Shown here: positions 4,143 to 5,188 of the stretch, one piece after another
Layout: each line of letters opens with the position of its first letter
How positions within the stretch are numbered: the first letter of the stretch is position 1
Program-made: the position numbers and the translations under genes
Notes under the pieces: model-generated
The model's database searches: none
What the model was told of the DNA's origin: nothing
What the model saw: the letters and a program-made list of their open reading frames with translations, nothing else
Source: Bdellovibrionales bacterium
GTDB lineage: Bacteria > Bdellovibrionota > UBA2361 > JAGRAS01
Reading direction: 5' to 3'
DNA length: 5,188 nucleotides
NCBI GenBank assembly: GCA_020434465.1
Contig: JAGRAS010000146.1
Span: 1 to 5,188, forward strand

Positions 4143-5188
4143 TTAACAAAAAGCTGGTTTTCGACCGTAACTTATCATATGCAGTCTGCTATGAGGTACA
4201 GCCCCAAAAGGGTTATGACCTCTAAACAGATCTCGCAAAACAGGAATGTCAGTATTAAGCCCAGATTTTCTCATTTCTTCCTCATAATGATGACCAGGCC
4301 TGTGTCCTTCAAGTAAAACTAGTTCATCATTTGGATTTAATCTTCCTGCTCTTAAGCAATCTTTTCTGATTTTAGCCCAAGCTTTCCAGAAACTAGTAAT
4401 TTTTTCACAAGCTAGTAAATGTTCATCTAAATTTTCTGGATCTTTTAGATCGCTTACAAAAGGAGCAGAAATTCTTGCAGCAGGATACGCTTGGCAGAAA
4501 GTCTCAAGGAAAATTTCCTTTTCAGGCCATTCAGCAGAATCAAATGAGTTAAAAAAATCGTAGACTGTTTTAGGATGTTCCCACATTGAATTATGCCAGT
4601 CACCGGTAATAAACATTCCTCCAGGTTTCAAACTAGCAGCAATCTGCCTGAAAGGTTCATCTAAGTAAGCATGAGCATGAACTCCAGCAACTGACATTAC
4701 TAAATCAAAATTACCCGTACCAAACTTTTCTGTAATATCTAGATCAACACCAATAACGGGGATTAGTTTGGTTAGCTTTAATTTATATTCACATTTAAGG
4801 TCGCCTAATTTTTTTTCAATTGTTTCTTTAGCTACATTAATCCTGCAACTTGCTCCATCCAAAAGGCTTAGTTCTATTGGAAAAGCTTCATCACTGAGCC
4901 CTTTAAGAAGCTCAGCGGCAGATAAACCATTTCCACAACCTACATCTAAAATTTTTATAGGGGTTTTTGGATCAAGCTTTCTTCTCATTATATTTATTAC
5001 ATGAGCAACAAATCTAGCTGTTTTTTCACGCAACATCTGAGCCGCATCTCCAAGCCCAGCTTCTTTTGCAGCAGCGCTGACATATCTGATCCAATCCGCA
5101 GATGCCTCTTGAAATTCAACAGCGTAAGCAGCCTCACTTTCTTTACGAAATTCCCCAGGCTTAATTCCCCAGTTTTGGTAAGCATAAG
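4143..5188 (-). CDS. Class I SAM-dependent methyltransferase, N-terminus beyond window
   Basis: The frame is open from the window edge (first whole codon at 5186) to TAA at 4143-4145, giving 347 residues. ATG 5036 is only an internal methionine: 50 residues of ordinary protein sequence precede it (YAYQNWGIKPGEFRKE..., with many Ala and Glu), no start codon occurs among them, and no good ribosome site lies before it. Motif I is IKILDVGCGNGLS (about 77-89), a textbook SAM loop. FDLVMSVAGVHAHAYLDEPF carries the motif IV strand, and IAASLKPGGMFITGDWH the motif VI turn. The long C-terminal part after this (about 150 residues, including LLEGHRPGHHYEEEM and LFRGHNPFGAVPHSRLHMI) is His-rich and probably forms a substrate or lid domain. 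The substrate is unknown. It is unrelated in detail to the convergent methyltransferase at 3443. Confidence 0.8.
   Translation of the reverse strand, partial: YAYQNWGIKPGEFRKESEAAYAVEFQEASADWIRYVSAAAKEAGLGDAAQMLREKTARFVAHVINIMRRKLDPKTPIKILDVGCGNGLSAAELLKGLSDEAFPIELSLLDGASCRINVAKETIEKKLGDLKCEYKLKLTKLIPVIGVDLDITEKFGTGNFDLVMSVAGVHAHAYLDEPFRQIAASLKPGGMFITGDWHNSMWEHPKTVYDFFNSFDSAEWPEKEIFLETFCQAYPAARISAPFVSDLKDPENLDEHLLACEKITSFWKAWAKIRKDCLRAGRLNPNDELVLLEGHRPGHHYEEEMRKSGLNTDIPVLRDLFRGHNPFGAVPHSRLHMISYGRKPAFC

Noticed and set aside
4768..5004. A 78-codon plus-strand open frame inside the right-edge methyltransferase
   Set aside because: It is antisense to the SAM-binding core of a convincing methyltransferase, with no ribosome site or recognisable protein features.
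4997..5185. A 62-codon minus-strand open frame at the right edge
   Set aside because: It overlaps, in another frame, the N-terminal extension of the methyltransferase, which continues open to the window edge and has better protein character.

Overview
The window is an AT-rich, apparently bacterial chromosomal segment with six protein genes: one truncated at each edge and four complete. No rRNA, tRNA, CRISPR array or phage structural gene is visible. Sec-type export, Shine-Dalgarno sites, a GT2 glycosyltransferase and an IS200-like/RAYT-type transposase fit a Gram-negative environmental bacterium. I cannot name the lineage from sequence alone.

Layout: (1) <1-275, minus, the N-terminal part of a VOC/glyoxalase-fold protein. 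(2) 276-556, a divergent intergenic region with two short dyads and a direct repeat. (3) 557-1063, plus, a secreted protein with a short, very acidic Gly-X-Y tract between two cysteine-containing segments. (4) 1083-1110, a hairpin between convergent genes. (5) 1123-2046, minus, a GT2-family glycosyltransferase. (6) 2110-3341, a mobile element: an intact HUH transposase gene (2280-3224, minus) enclosed by 17-bp inverted repeats with the core GGACACCC. An extra repeat copy and a ladder of partial copies lie at its left end. (7) 3443-4138, plus, a small class I methyltransferase of a type often seen with polysaccharide or glycosylation genes, behind a good sigma70-like promoter. (8) 4143->5188, minus, a second, unrelated class I SAM-dependent methyltransferase whose N-terminus lies beyond the window.

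Gene strand changes almost at every gene (-, +, -, -, +, -), so this is not one operon. The glycosyltransferase and the two methyltransferases suggest accessory surface-glycan or small-molecule modification functions, assembled piecemeal around a transposable element. I see no evidence that they form one pathway. The most distinctive feature is the transposase with its GGACACCC repeats. The start codons for the genes at 557, 2046 and the far right differ from the longest or first-methionine reading, as explained in each entry.
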